Notes: a model not told the origin generated them from the sequence alone. Counted from the stretch's first letter, positions 12,469 to 25,219 are shown. The stretch is 64,000 nt of DNA from Corylus avellana (GCF_901000735.1 NC_081541.1:6937021-7001020); one strand, 5' to 3'. A program made the numbers and translations.

Positions 12469-13470
12469 ACATTTCTAACGGTTTAGCTAAAAGAGAGATA
12501 TTAGTTACATTTAGCTATTTTTGCTCTTTTTTTAGCTCCAACAGAATAGCTTCACATGAGATAGAATGCCTTAACCGCTACAGTGAATAGCAATTTGGTG
12601 TTATTCACTGTAGCACACTAGATGAATAAAATATTATTTCAAACTATTGCTTTTTCTTTGTTTATTGTTTCGGTATTCTCCTCTTTTTCACTCAAAACCA
12701 TTTATTCTTCCACCGAAACACCTCTCTCAAGCCAGCAACATTTTTTTTTTAGGAAAAATGTAGATTATCCTCTGAAGTTTTAGGGGTTTTTCAATTTTAA
12801 CCTTAAAGTTTAAAAATTGACAATCTACCTCCTGAAATTTCAAAAATTGGCAATTTAAACGCTCTGTTTAATTTTTTCGTCTAAATGGACGGAAATCTAT
12901 GAAATTACATCATTACCCTTAGGCTTTTTAAAAAAAATTTCCGTCCAATTTAACGGAAATTAGTAACGAAATGTTTAAATTGCCAATTTTTGAAACTTCA
13001 GGGGGGTAGATTGCTAATTTTTAAACTTTGAAAAACTCATGAAACTTCAGGAGGGGTAAACTGCATTCCCCCCCCCCTTTTTTTTTTCTTTCACACAAAT
13101 CATTTATTTATTCTCATCTTTTTTCTCTTTCCTCTCGCTCTTCTTTTTGTTCTTCCCTCCCTCCTGCCCTTCTCTCTATCTCCCTCCTTTGTCTTCTTCT
13201 ACTGCTGAGTGATGGGTTTAAGCTCTCCCTACTCTCACGCCCTTCTCTCTATTTTTGTTTTTATGAATAATTTCTATATATGTGTTTGTTTTTCTCTTTA
13301 ATTAAGTGTTGGCAATAATATAATAAATAAAAAAAATGAGAAATAATATTTTAAAGCAAGTAGAAAATGAAATAGAGAATCTGTTGGAGTGTGTAGTGAA
13401 AAAACAATAGCTAAAGTAAAGAGTTGTACTTTTTTCACTTGATAAAATACCTAATGCTGATGGAGATGAT
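12469..13470. mobile_element. MITE-family element with nested foldback
   Basis: The right end reads TAATGCTGATGGAGATGAT; the left end near 12469 is the inverted counterpart (ATTTCTAACGGTTTAGC). Internal blocks such as CACTGTAGCACACTAGATGA match the related element at 51440-52199, which lacks the foldback insertion. It lies within the part of copy 1 that is missing from copy 2. Confidence 0.5.
12751..13068. mobile_element. Foldback element nested in MITE
   Basis: The left arm (from AAAATGTAGATTATCCTCTG) and right arm (ending GGAGGGGTAAACTGCATT) are inverted copies. The arms share wording with the foldback at 4571-5088 (fragments like TTTAAAAATT and CTGAAATTTCAAAAATT). It interrupts the element at 12469-13470, since the relative at 51440 is continuous there. 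Confidence 0.55.
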
Positions 13471-13578
13471 AGTTTTTGACGGTACTCGATTATTCGAGAA
13501 TAAGAGAGAGAGAGAGAGAGAGAGAACTGCATCAAATCGTACAATTGTTGAATATTGGTTTATTCGTATATCGAGTCA

Positions 13579-14585
13579 GAGCATCCACATCAAGCTCTTG
13601 AAAATTTAGTTAAATTTAACTTTCAAAATGTGCGTTTTTAGATATGGTTAGTCACTTTTAAAGACTTCCAAATATCAAACTCTCTAAATAATTTTCTACT
13701 TTAACTAAATATTATTTTTTTTTATTGTGAAACCAAACTACTTTAACTACCATAAAACTCACTTTCATGCTCATATACATGGAATTCTTTTTTATGCCCA
13801 ACTGCATTTTTAATTCAAGAGATTTCATTGATGAATGCATTTAATTTATTAACCGATGGACATCAATCAATTAATGCAGTTGTGTATTTTGCTGGGTGAT
13901 TTTGCAGCTCATAACACCTAGGTGTGGGTTGCCTACACCCGGGCATGCTTTTGTCCTTAACACTGCCCATTAATGGCGAATAATAATCCCGAAAGTTTTG
14001 CAGTATACAAAATCCCAAATAAATCTAAGAGTTCAATCGTCGGAAAAGCATACTTGAGACGGAGAGAGAGGCTAAGCACAGATCAAACACGAGGAGAGAG
14101 AGAGGCTGAGAGCAGATCAAAAACTGAGAAGAGAGAGAGGCTGAGAGCAGATAAAATCAGAGTCCCTGATCGATTTCACAGAGAGCGAGAGCGAGAGCGG
14201 GAGAGAACAATGGAAACAGAAATTTCCATGGCTGACGGTGGACAGAAATTTCCATCTCTGTATGTTCTCTCTTGCTCTTGGTGGTGTGACGAAAAGAAAA
14301 ATGGAAGGGGAGAAAAGGTAAAAAGGGGAGGAGATGAAACTCTGGAGGGAAAAAATCACCAAAAGCTTGGCGCCAGAGTCAAATAAAATAATCTTATAAA
14401 ATAAATAACATTTGTTTTTTGTGTCTTTAGATTTTAAGAAATAACATTTGCTTTTCGTGTCTTTAGATTTGAAGAGGAGATCAAATGTTTTATTTAACGT
14501 TTGATAGAGAGTTTGATGTGGAGAGCTTTTTGTCGATTTTGTTAAAATTTTAAAGAAATGTTAGGAGAGCTTAACGTGGATGCTC
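13579..14585. mobile_element. TIR element of about 1 kb, copy 1
   Basis: The left end GAGCATCCACATCAAGCTCT is matched by the right end GAGAGCTTAACGTGGATGCTC in inverted orientation (about 18 of 20). The 8-bp flanks (CGAGTCA-like and CAAGTGA-like) agree only partly. The interior includes a GA-rich stretch (14060-14210) with repeated GAGAGGCTGAGAGCAGAT blocks, which gives a 137-codon low-complexity frame (13973-14386) that I do not accept as a gene. It also contains the CTCTCTAAATAATTTTCTAC core shared with other MITEs here. Copy 2 carries a 2.1 kb LTR element inserted in it. Confidence 0.55.
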
Positions 14586-14765
14586 TCAAGTGATTGATTG
14601 TTTGAGCAATTTCAGACTTCCTTACAACACTTCCCAGTGTTGAAATCGATATATGTCGGACTCCTGTGATTTGATGATTAGAGATTAATGCTGAACCGAC
14701 GGTCAACCACTCAAGATTGATTTTTTCTTTTCTTTTTTTTTCCCGAGCCATTCCATTAAACCCCC

Positions 14766-14865
14766 NNNNNNNNNNNNNNNNNNNNNNNNNNNNNNNNNNN
14801 NNNNNNNNNNNNNNNNNNNNNNNNNNNNNNNNNNNNNNNNNNNNNNNNNNNNNNNNNNNNNNNNN
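14766..14865. other. Assembly gap (100 N)
   Basis: Exactly 100 Ns, usually a placeholder for unknown size. It separates duplication copy 1 from a copia pol fragment, so the true right border of copy 1 is not visible. Confidence 0.98.
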
Positions 14866-17240
14866 AACTTCTCCACTCCATCAGGCGGCCTAGACCAAAA
14901 TTGGTACCCTGATTCCGACGCCACCGATCACCTCACATCAGATGATTCCGGCTCCACCCTTCACCTCACATCCGATTTCAATAATCTCAACCACCTATCC
15001 ATCAACTACACCGGATCTGACCTAATCCATATGGGTAATGGTACGGGTTTAACCATTCAAAACAAGAGTGACACCCTTCTATCCTCTCCTAATGCATCTT
15101 TTATGTTGCAAAATGTTTTACATGTTCCATTCATCACAAAAAATTTACTATTTGTTCATGAATTCACTCTTGAAACCAATACTTTCATTGAGTTTCATCT
15201 TTGGTATTTGTTTGTAAAGGAACAGGGGGGGTCGGGGAAAATTCTTCTTCAAGGCCTAAATGATTGTGGGCTATATAAGCTCCCAGTCAAGGTCTCTTTT
15301 AGTCGTCCACCTCCATATGTCTCTCCGTCTGCAATTCAGTCTCATTTATCCTATGTGTCGCCCAAAACTGCATCTGCTCATGTTGGGGAACGCACATCTC
15401 CTCAAAATTGGCATGCACAACTTGGGCATCCAGCTTTTCGCATTTGTTTAAATGTTTTGTCTAGATTTAATTTACTAGTTTCTGCAAATAATCAGCCTTT
15501 GACATGCTCTGCTTGTCACATGTCAAAAAGCAAACAACTTCCTTTTTCTTTGTCCTCAACACGTGTTAATCATCCTCTTGAATTGATATACACTGATGTT
15601 TGGGGACCAGCTCCTATGTTTTCTAGAAATGGCAATAAATTTTATATTTCATTTTTAGATGTCTATAGTCGTTATACGTTGTTATTTCCAATATTTCACA
15701 AAAGTGATGTTTGCCCTATTTTTCTGAAATTCTAAAAATATGTTGAACAGTATTTTAACTCAAAAATAAAAAACATTCAATTTGATTAGGGAGGCTAATA
15801 TCGCTCCCTCAACAAAATTCTCACAAATTTTGGTATTTCTTATCGTCTCTCTTGTCCACACACACACCAACAAAATGGTGTTGTGGAGCGCAAACACCAT
15901 CACATAGTCGAAACTGGATTAGCTCTACTCTCTCATGCTCATGTTCCATTTGAATATTGGGAACAAACTTTTCAAACTGCATGTTATCTCATTAATCGCA
16001 TGCCCACACCTCTTTTGAAAAAGATTCTCCGAATTACACACTTTTACATATTTTTGAGTGTGCTTGTTGGCCAAATCTTCATCTATATAATTTTCATAAA
16101 CTGCAACCTCAACTTCGATTTGTGCAGTGTATTTTTTTGGGTTATAGTATATGTCATAAGGGTTATCAGTGTCTCAATCTCAAAACTGGTCGTCTTTACA
16201 TATCCAGAGATGTTGTTTTCGAAGAAAACATATTTCCCCTCCAAACTCCTTTATCCATTGAAACACAAAATCCTCCAGATAATACCCATCTCTACCCAAC
16301 AAATCCTATTATTATCCAACAACCTCTATCTCCTACGTCTGACACTTACCCTCATGGAATACCCCTCCAATCTAGAATCCCAACCATATACTGCAATACC
16401 CCTGCAGTTAGAATCCCACACGTACAAGGTAATAATCCTCCAGCTAGAGTCCCACTCCTACCTACACATGACAATAACCCCTCAACTAGAGTCAAAACCG
16501 TGTGCCCATCCATTCTTCTCTCCACCCAACCCGTGACTTATCCTTCTGCACAGCCCACGCCACAAACTACACCAACTCATGTGCCCAATATTCTCTCCTC
16601 AATAAATCCCACGCCTCACGTGCTGTTGTCCCTTGCTCAACAACCCCTCCATCACATATCTTCATCATCTTCTCCAATTGCCGAAACTAACCTAAATATC
16701 CCTATACCAGTCGTACCAGTAAATAACCATCCCATGCTCACACGAGCAAAAAATAATATTACCAAACCAAAGCCCTTCTCTGATGATTCCACAAAATACT
16801 CATCCCCACATGCTCTCATAGCTGACAGTGCTCTCAATATTACAAAACCCACATGCTATACACAAGCCTCCATGGATCCTCACTGGAGAACGGCTATGAA
16901 TTCTGAGTTTGATGCACTCTTACAAAATAATACTTGGTGTTTAGTTCATGTCTCTACAGCCAAGAATTTAGTTAGATGCAAATGGGTATTTCGTATAAAA
17001 AGGAAGGCGGATGGTTCAGTTGATCACTACAAGGCACGATTAGTGGCAAAAGGATTTCACCAACAAGCTGGAATCGACTACTCAGATACCTACAACCCGG
17101 TAATTAAACCAACAACAGTACGTTTGGTATTATCTATTGCAATTTCATCTGGTTGGTCACTTAGGCAAATTGATATTCAAACTGCTTTTCTACCTGATAA
17201 TTTATCTGAGAAAGTTTACATGTCACAAGACTCAAGATAA
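14866..17240 (+). pseudogene. Decayed Ty1/copia pol fragment
   Basis: The fragment opens out of the gap in the protease region (NWYPDSDATDH), followed by the GAG-pre-integrase zinc motif (WHAQLGH, then CSACHMSKSK) and the integrase core (YTDVWGP; later NGVVERKHHHIVETG). It continues into the integrase C-terminal part (CIFLGYS, GYQCLNLKTGRLYISRDV) and the reverse transcriptase N-terminal part (WRTAMNSEFDALLQNNTW; KARLVAKGFHQQAGIDY), ending just after the fingers/palm start near 17232. The YVDD catalytic box and RNase H are absent. In-frame stops near 15733 and in the conserved GGGEY region, plus frameshifts around 16020-16140, inactivate it. No LTRs are visible. Order protease-integrase-RT identifies copia. 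Confidence 0.9.
14911..14976 (+). repeat. 33-bp tandem duplication of the protease active-site motif
   Basis: Two adjacent 33-bp units encode DSDATDHLTSD and DSGSTLHLTSD. The copia protease normally has this motif once (D-S/T-G). The first unit has Asp in place of the catalytic-loop Gly and the second keeps DSG. The duplication is in frame. Confidence 0.75.
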
Positions 17241-17589
17241 CAAGCTATATTTTAGATTATGATAAATTACATATTTGAAACTCTATAGATAGATTACGTT
17301 ATCTATTATCTTAAAGAGATTATCTCTTATCTCAAAGAAAGTTTATATATTTGAATTATAACACTCTAGATTATAAATCTCATTAGCCTATGCTAAATTA
17401 AAACAAGGTAAAAAAATATTCAAATTCTCTAACTTTTAGGTAACCAAGTGATGAAACGAATTTTGAAAAAGAATTGTAAGGGATACTTATTACAATGAAG
17501 GAGTGAAGATGCGACATCAATAAAGGAACTCAGTTCGGAATTGGAACCATTATTGCTATCGAAATTTTTTAATATTTTTCAAAACCAAA
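17241..17589. other. AT-rich spacer
   Basis: Non-coding, with repeated ATTATCT/ATCTATTATC blocks at 17240-17350. It marks the junction between copia and gypsy remnants. Nothing else is recognised. Confidence 0.4.
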
Positions 17590-17995
17590 ATGGCTCTCGC
17601 CTCAAAGAATACAAGTTCACTGAATTCCTCTCTTGCTAGAAAGTGCACCAACCAATGTGTGATTGTACCATTACCCAAATTTTCAGAAAAACAGAGATTA
17701 AAAAGGATCGTGCAAGAAATGCGAGACGCCCGCATCATAAAATCCCATTGTCAACCGACTCAACCCCTATTCTTCACCTAGGTTACTTGTACGCAAAATG
17801 ACGGAACTTGGCAAATGTGCGTGGACTATCAAGTTTTGAACGACAAGTATCTGAATTTAGTTATAAATGAGCTACTTGATGAATTGGGAGGAGCACAGTA
17901 GTTCCTAAGTTAGATCTTCGTTCAAGTTACTATCAAATTCGAGTCCATAGGGAGGATTTGCGAAAGATAGCATTCTAGACTCATGATAGCCACAA
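17590..17995 (+). pseudogene. Ty3/gypsy reverse transcriptase remnant
   Basis: Translation shows RIVQEMRDARIIK, then (after a stop at about 17779) DGTWQMCVDYQVLN and INELLDELGGA, then in a shifted frame PKLDLRSSYYQIRVHRED and THD. These are the fingers and early palm of gypsy-type RT (canonical VQEML.AGII, DGTWRMCVDYRALN, IDELLDEL, KLDLRSGYHQIRV, AFRTHDG). Several stops and at least one frameshift make it dead. No other part of the element is recognised downstream to 18369. Confidence 0.85.
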
Positions 17996-20306
17996 TAAAA
18001 GTAGGAAACCAAATTGCTAAGGTACGACCATAAAATTGTCAACATTAAAGCGGTTGAGAACTTGGTGATCGAGGCAATTCGTGCATCCCAGAGCGTGAAA
18101 AAATCCATGTTACTTCAAAACTAACATGGCCCATTTGTGAGCTCATCAAAGAAGAGCTACAGAATGTGACTTTGAACTCTAGTAGATTGTTTGAATTCTG
18201 GACCACAACCCCTCCTCAGTCCTGCATCACTCATGGGCTCTTGAAGGAATTACATGCAACTCCTAGTATAAGTCATTCGAATTATAATGCTTTAATTTTT
18301 TATAATATCTCCTTTTTACTGTCTAAAATAACAAAAACATACTTCATAAGATTAAAAAAAAAAATTATCTTTTTATTTCCTAACATATTAAGAAATTATG
18401 TAAATGCAAAAACTTATGGCATTGAATTTTAGTTAATATATAATACATATTAATATTAATCACTCGTTCTTGAATCTTGATTATTGTCAGGTTTACTGGG
18501 TGGGTTGATGTGGAACTCTTATCACTTTAACCCATCACATCCAATCCCTCATAAATATCCAAACAGTACCAATTATATGAACATGTACTGTTTATAAAAT
18601 TAAATTCCTGAATGACCAAACGCTCGATGATGTGACAAGATTTATGATGGTTCTATATTCAAACACGTCATTGAAGGGATGACCTATGATTTAACTGTAT
18701 TATCATGCATTCAAGGAGGCAAAGGGTAATTGAATAAAAATAATAATAATAAAATAATAAATTATTAAAAAAAAAAAAAAGAAGGCAAAGGGTAATTGGT
18801 AACTATCTCTATCTTTGTTAATTTTTTTTTAACAAAAAGGCAAAGGGTAATTGGTAACCCTCCATCTCTGATAAAAAAATTTTCTCTTTAAAGTAATGTT
18901 AATTTTTGTCAAACTTTTATTTTATTATATTAATGTGACAGTAATCATCAATTTTTGAAATTTTTTTTTAAGAAGGGTCGATGTGCCACTGCTACATTAG
19001 CCGAAATGATATGCCAGTGCCACATCAATCAAAAGAGATGAAAGTGAAATACAAGTGTAGCGGGTTAAATTATTTATTTATTTATTTTTAATCACATGTT
19101 GGGATCTTACTTTTAAGCCTCAAGCCTCAAGCGCAAATGCAATGTTCCTGTGGGCACATTTTAGTTGTTTCAGAAACCAAATTAAACTACCTTTTTGAGG
19201 AACATGATGCAAAACCATGACATCCAACATCATTGCTCGAGTGGAAAAAGACAGATTTATGACTCGGAAACAACACTTAGGAGCTACTAATTAAACATTT
19301 CACCTTACACCTTGGTTAGCTCAATATGCCAGCTGATAATAATTAAGAAAATTTTGTCTTATGACTTGGAAACAAGGATTTCAATTAGGTATAGTAATAA
19401 AATGGGCATATTGTGGCACAGAGATGATGCTGTAAAATGGGCATATTGTGTTTCATGCTGTCCAGTTTGGGTTGGATGGAGGGTGTGGGGTCTTTTACTT
19501 TTGTATTTTGTTCCATCACCTTGAGGTTCTGTCAAAGAATAAAATGCTGCCTTGCAAGGAATTTTTGGTTAATTGTCAGTCCACCAATACTTTCATGAGG
19601 ACCTACCATGGTAGATAGTACTGCCTGGCCTCCATACTTTGGGGTCATTTTTTATTTATTTATTTATTTTCTGAAATTTTTCCATCATCACCAAATTGGG
19701 AAAAGGAAATGTGAGAGAGAGAGAGAGAGAGCATACGATCGACATATGAAAATGGCATATATTGCCCTCATGCCTAGCTATGAGGATATGCAATGATGGT
19801 GTACTTTGTGGAATCAAACGTAAAATCAAATTAGAAATGAGGAAAGGGAAGAATAAGAATCTAATCTAAACTTCAAATACATTACATTGCAAAACTGATC
19901 GTATAAATTATAATTAAGCATAAATAGCGAATTACGATATACTGTTAAATCAGCACTTATTTCAACAAATTTAAGTCGATAAAAACGGAGAATTAAATAA
20001 TTTAATTTTTCAAATTATAGACAATCTTTGTTTTTTTATGCACATAAGTCAGTCAGTATTTGTGTCTTTTATGTGGAATCGATCATGTGAGGAGAACAAG
20101 TGCCGTGACCATGAAGAGTCAAGATTCTCCAAGCTTAGAATCAAACTACCGATTGATTACGCAAGTCACAGCTTAATTACCAGATACCCCTATCTAATTA
20201 TCTATATATGCACAGTACTTAACTGGTTTCAAGCGGTTGAGTACGCTCTAGAACGTGAATTCGAATCCCGGCCCGAAGCGAATATTTTCAACATAAACCA
20301 CCTTAA

Positions 20307-20592
20307 AGCATTACCAATGAGCTCTCTAAATTTTAGCTAAAAAAAAATCTAGTTTTGTTATTTTATCTAACTACTTTTTACAAACACTAAATATCGAGCT
20401 CTCTAAATATTTCTCTACTTTAATTAAATATTATTTTTTATTGATTGTTAGTTGATTGAAACTAACCACCAAAGAGATTCTGACAATATATAATGTGGAG
20501 AAATGATGGAGAGCTTGATAAATGGGTGCTTTGTAGAATCTTCTCTAAATTTTGGGTAATTGTACATTTTAAAGAGCTCATTGGTGATGCTT
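20307..20592. mobile_element. MITE-like element, copy 2
   Basis: Same element as at 1926-2212, with a few substitutions. Located at the same relative place, so it was present before the two copies separated. Confidence 0.55.
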
Positions 20593-22951
20593 TTAGGTTA
20601 TTCTAGTGAAACTGGGTCAGGCCATGACACAACTGGGCTTGAAGGAGTGCCTACCGTTTTTCATCGTTGAAGTCCCTGATCTTGTTATTAATTTTAAGTG
20701 GACATGTAGGGCTACTATGGTCACGCGAAGAAAAAGTAGTTACAGGTACTCGTCATGTTGATATGCATAATTTGTGTGGTGAGTTTGTAAAATTTAATGC
20801 ATACGTGTATATCAAACAAAATAACTATGCATCGTCATCATGCTTGCTTCCACAAGGACGGAACCAAAAATTATTATGGGCAAGACCAATACCTTATATT
20901 ATTTATTTAATTTATTTCTTTATTTTTAAGATATTGAAAGGGAGGCCATGGCCTATACCAGTCCCCTCCCTCCTTCCGCCTCGTCCATCTCTCTCTTTCC
21001 AAATAATACATGTTAGTTCATAGCCTCATTCATAGGCAGTTTTCTGCCACATAAGCACGCGTGCACTTTAAATTATTGTCATGTTCATGTCAATTTGTAG
21101 TCGCAATTATTGAGGGAAGTAATATTGTATATAGTGAATAAAAATAAAATTGCATGGACATTTTATGTAAAACAAAGTCATATGATGATGAGCAATTAAC
21201 CTTAGGTTTAATTAGCATAACAAAAAGAAAAGGGTTTGGAGTGATAAAGGCATCTGTCCAGTGATACAGCTATTTACTCGAAATGGAATATTACTCTATC
21301 CTTGTGAGAATCAAGTCTCCACACCAGTACAAATCCCACCTTGCACCTTCAATTATTGATTCTCATACAAATCCATTCCTATCTTCAAGCCTCTCTGATC
21401 CCCACTACTATCCCCCACATTCAATGTTCCCTTCCTAGTACTCTCTTTTGTGCATGTGAGAGCGATAGAGTCTGAAAAAAATAAAAGCAGTGCATGTCTA
21501 CCTCAAGTGTTTATTTTCGTATAACTTTTATGATGATTTTTACTGTCATGTCATAGAGTGAATACTTAGAGCATTTTTTGGTTTGTGTTCGAGAAATAGA
21601 GTTTTAAAGGCAGAAAGTGTTTTTCTTGACAAAATATTTATTTTTAAGGTTTTGTTAAAATGCATTTTGACTATTTTTGAGTTTTTTGAATCTTTAAAAG
21701 TACTTTTAATTTTTTTTTATTTTACCAAACGAGTATTTTTTCTTCAAACGAACTTTTGAGTGTTAAACTCACTTTTTATCCCCTCTAACGCACACCCAAA
21801 CAAACCTTTAAGAGTATGTCTAACACTCATCTACTTCCTTATCTATTAAATATATTGAATAAAGAGAGAAATGAGAGGGAAGAGAGCGGATGCGTAAAGA
21901 GAATTTACAAACTACATCTTTACTATTGAGTATTGTATTGAAATATCATACATAACTCGTAATTTATAGAAAGAATAAGTAGTGGGCTTGTACTAAACCC
22001 TAAAATACATAAAGAAATCAATCAACTTAGAAAATAATATTAAATATTCAAACATCATTGATAAACAGTAAAAGTAGTAATTTTTAGTGGCAAATAAACA
22101 ATTCTCGAATAGAATTTGTTTATTTCTCTGTATTCAATAAACAATTATAGATAGACTGCAAGTGACGCAACATGAAGGTGAACAGTAACACAGTCAAATT
22201 TAGCTGCACTCTGTTTGAACATTAATAATTAATCTATTTCAGTTTGATGGAATCTGCACGTGATCCTTTGGGAGTGCTTTGTCTCTAGCTTCGATGGGGT
22301 TGGAGAAACAAACAGGGCATAAGGAAAAACAATGTTTGGTGTGGTTGGAGCAAAGCATATAATATATCTTCACTACACAAATAAAATTCGCAACATGCTT
22401 CAATGCCGCCCTACTCAACACACACTACAAATATTTCCACGTTTACTTTGTTTAGTTTTATCATGCAATATTTTTTGCCCAGTCAATCACGCTTCTTTGT
22501 TTACCAATATCTAGAAGCACAAGACAATGGAATGAATCATTCCCCGAAGGAAACACGGGGCTTTTTCAAGCCCAGTTCTTATCTCTCTTCCTCTTATGAG
22601 TTTAATTTCTCACTTGAATCATTGATATTGAGCTGTTCAAACAAAAATTAAAATTTACTTCTATTGATTTACGTTAAACTCTCTAAATATTTATCTACTT
22701 TAACTAAATATTATTTTTTATTAGTGAAACTGACTGTCAAGTTATCAAATTTGTCTCTTTAAGAAATTAAATATCATTATTTTTTTGCTTTCTTTACATT
22801 TTTCCTTTCACTTTTGGAAAGAGAAGCAGGAAATGTCATTAAAAAGTTAAATAACTTTCACCTTTTGCCTCTGTACATTCGAAGAGAGTATTAAATCTAA
22901 CATTGAATGGAGAGTTTGTTGGATGGCATTTTCAATCTAAATGCTCTAATT

Positions 22952-23466
22952 AATTAGGGGAAAATTGACTTTATCCTTTGAAGTTGACTTCTTTTTCAAT
23001 TTGAACCCTAATGTTTAAAAATTTGCAATGTACTCTTCTGAAGTTTCAAAAATTTTCAATTCGAACCATCCGTTATTTATCGCCATCAGAGTAGACGAAA
23101 ATTCCACCATGTAAAACTCTACAAATTGCCCAAAAAAATTAAAAACTTGGGCCACCCCTTGGGCCATTCGGCCACCCCCTTTGGCTCCTTGGGGGTGGCT
23201 CGGCTACCCCCAAGCTAGCTAGATGGGCGTGGCCCAGGGTTTTTTTTTTTTTTTTTTTAAGGAGCAATTTGGGGAGAATAAGACAAAAAAATGTCACGTG
23301 CGTCTCACGTGGTGAAATTTTCGTCTACTCAAACGGCGATTAGTAATAGAGGGTTTGAATTGCAAATTTTTAAAACTTTATGATAGTATATTGCAAATTT
23401 TTAAACATTGAGATTCAAATTAAAATATAAATCAAATTTAGGGGGGTAAAATGCATTTTTTGCAAT
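22952..23466. mobile_element. Foldback element, copy 2
   Basis: Counterpart of 4571-5088 with a shorter central T run and several substitutions in the arms. Confidence 0.65.
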
Positions 23467-24016
23467 TAAATATAAGCCTATTTTAGTTTAATACTAAGCT
23501 GATAGTAAACTCAATTATTAAATGAGATATAGTCGTACAACTTCATTTTTATTATCGTTTATAATATTATTTTAATTTCGTACACTCGAGATTAAATTAT
23601 TCAAAGAATCAAAGCAAATGAATTAACAAACAATTCACGGTGGACCCACTTGAGAGACAATGAGATGATCATGGCCTTGTGATTTGAATGAGGATTAAAG
23701 GCAGCTGGCAGCTGGCAGCAGCCCAAGCAAGTGTCTCACATCATTCTTGATTGATGACGATTGAAAACACTTTAATGTGGTCAGGGTCTCTCTAATTGTA
23801 TTTTTCATGGCCGGGAGATAACCTAGGTAGGACCAATCTTTACCATCACCTAGCCAACTAGATTTGCCACCTACGACGCAGCCCATCTCTAAAAGTTCTA
23901 TTCTTTTTTTATTTTTTTTATTTTATTTTCTACGGAGAGGCAAGAGCATGTGGATAAATTCTAATCAGTGATTACTTTTCTTTATCCAAGCTGTAGTTTT
24001 GAACCCTCTTGGATTC

Positions 24017-24023
24017 TATAAAT
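24017..24023 (+). promoter_or_regulatory. TATA box of MYB gene, copy 2
   Basis: TATAAAT at the same relative position as TATAAAA in copy 1; one base differs within the box. Confidence 0.55.
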
Positions 24024-24106
24024 CCATGGCTTCTAGTGTTACTTTCACAGATCTAAGTTAAACACACAAAAAGAAAAAAAGGAACCTTTTCCACCACCTC
24101 CAAGAG

Positions 24107-24111
<5 letters not shown>

Positions 24112-24144
<33 letters not shown>
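24112..24144 (+). repeat. GA microsatellite in MYB 5' leader, copy 2
   Basis: GA tract with an interrupted CACACA start, several repeat units longer than in copy 1. Confidence 0.8.
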
Positions 24145-24147
<3 letters not shown>

Positions 24148-25219
24148 ATGCCTGCTGCTACAAAGAGGGTGTGCAAATCTAGTGAAGAAGATATGGAGCT
24201 AAGAAGAGGTCCATGGACTCTTGAAGAGGATAGTATGCTCATCCATTACATTGCCTGTCACGGAGAAGGTCGTTGGAATATGTTGGCTAAATGTGCAGGT
24301 AAATTAACGAACCATTTTTCTATCACATTAGTTATATAAGATAGATATTCTAATTCGTTTCTTCAATTGAGTTGACTCGCTTTTTTTCTTTTGTCTTCAC
24401 TGTAAAAGGACTGAAGAGAACTGGGAAAAGCTGTAGATTGAGATGGCTGAATTATTTAAAACCCGATATTAAGCGCGGGAATCTTACGCCCCAAGAGCAG
24501 CTCTTGATTCTTGAACTCCATTCCAAGTGGGGCAATAGGTGAAATTAATTTCTGATTTTTGCTCTTCTGTTTTTGGAAATTTTGAGCAGGCTAGGGTTTG
24601 ATTGGTTTTTGGTGTTGTTGATTTTGGGAAATCCAGATGGTCAAAGATTGCGCAGCATCTACCAGGAAGAACAGATAATGAAATCAAGAACTATTGGAGA
24701 ACAAGGGTGCAAAAGCAGGCGCGGCAGCTTAATATCGAGTCTAATAGCAAGAAGTTTGTTGATGCAGTAAGGTGTTTTTGGATGCCAAGATTGCTGCAGA
24801 AGATGGAGCAAACTTCTTCCCCCCCTATAAATTCTTCAGCTCCTTCCCTTGTATCCTCAGCATCTCCTCCACCAAGAAAGCTGATGATGCCCATTACTTT
24901 AAATCATCATCACAATGAAAATTCAAGTTCAGAATATTCCAATATGAAAATCTCAAAAGAGGAGTCTCAAGTTCCTCAACACCCAGCAGCTCCTTTCCAT
25001 GCCTTTGATAATTGCACTGCTACAGTCTACAACCATCCAAATCTAAGTGATTGTCACCTTGTAGACAGCAGAAGTTTTGACACGGAGGCACTCATCCTGG
25101 ACCCCATGTCAGCAACGGACACCTATGAGAACTCTCTGTTTGATTGCCATATGGCAGATAGTGATTGGCTTTCTGACAACATGGCAAATTCTTTATGGAA
25201 TATGAATGAAATTATGTGA
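24148..25219 (+). CDS. R2R3-MYB transcription factor, subgroup 20 (MYB62/MYB116-like), copy 2
   Basis: Exons 24148-24298, 24409-24538 and 24637-25219, with the same splice sites as copy 1. Two third-position coding differences from copy 1 were seen (Ser AGC to AGT near 25075; Ala GCG to GCA near 25155), and the predicted 287-aa protein is unchanged. All domain residues, including the R2/R3 tryptophans and the WMPRL subgroup motif, are intact. The first intron has one substitution. The 3' flank differs in the TA repeat (25281-25312 is longer). It is either a recent tandem paralogue or the second allele of the same gene. Confidence 0.92.

Larger units (their letters stand above)
1..14765. repeat. 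Segmental duplication, copy 1
   Basis: Position 1 matches 18370 and the match runs with small indels to 12225 (matching 30668, where a gap starts). It resumes at 13539 (matching 36449) and runs to the gap at 14766. The offset drifts from 18369 to 18443 through microsatellite, homopolymer and one roughly 41-bp indel. By eye the substitution level is of the order of 1 percent or less in non-coding DNA. The left boundary is unknown because the window begins inside the repeat. The segment carries a MYB gene, a hAT-like element, MITEs and foldbacks, all shared with copy 2. Positions 12226-13538 have no visible counterpart in copy 2. Confidence 0.95.

Noticed and set aside
13973..14386. 137-codon frame rich in Arg/Glu
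   Set aside because: Low-complexity GA repeats inside a TIR element; the copy 2 version is shorter with a different end.
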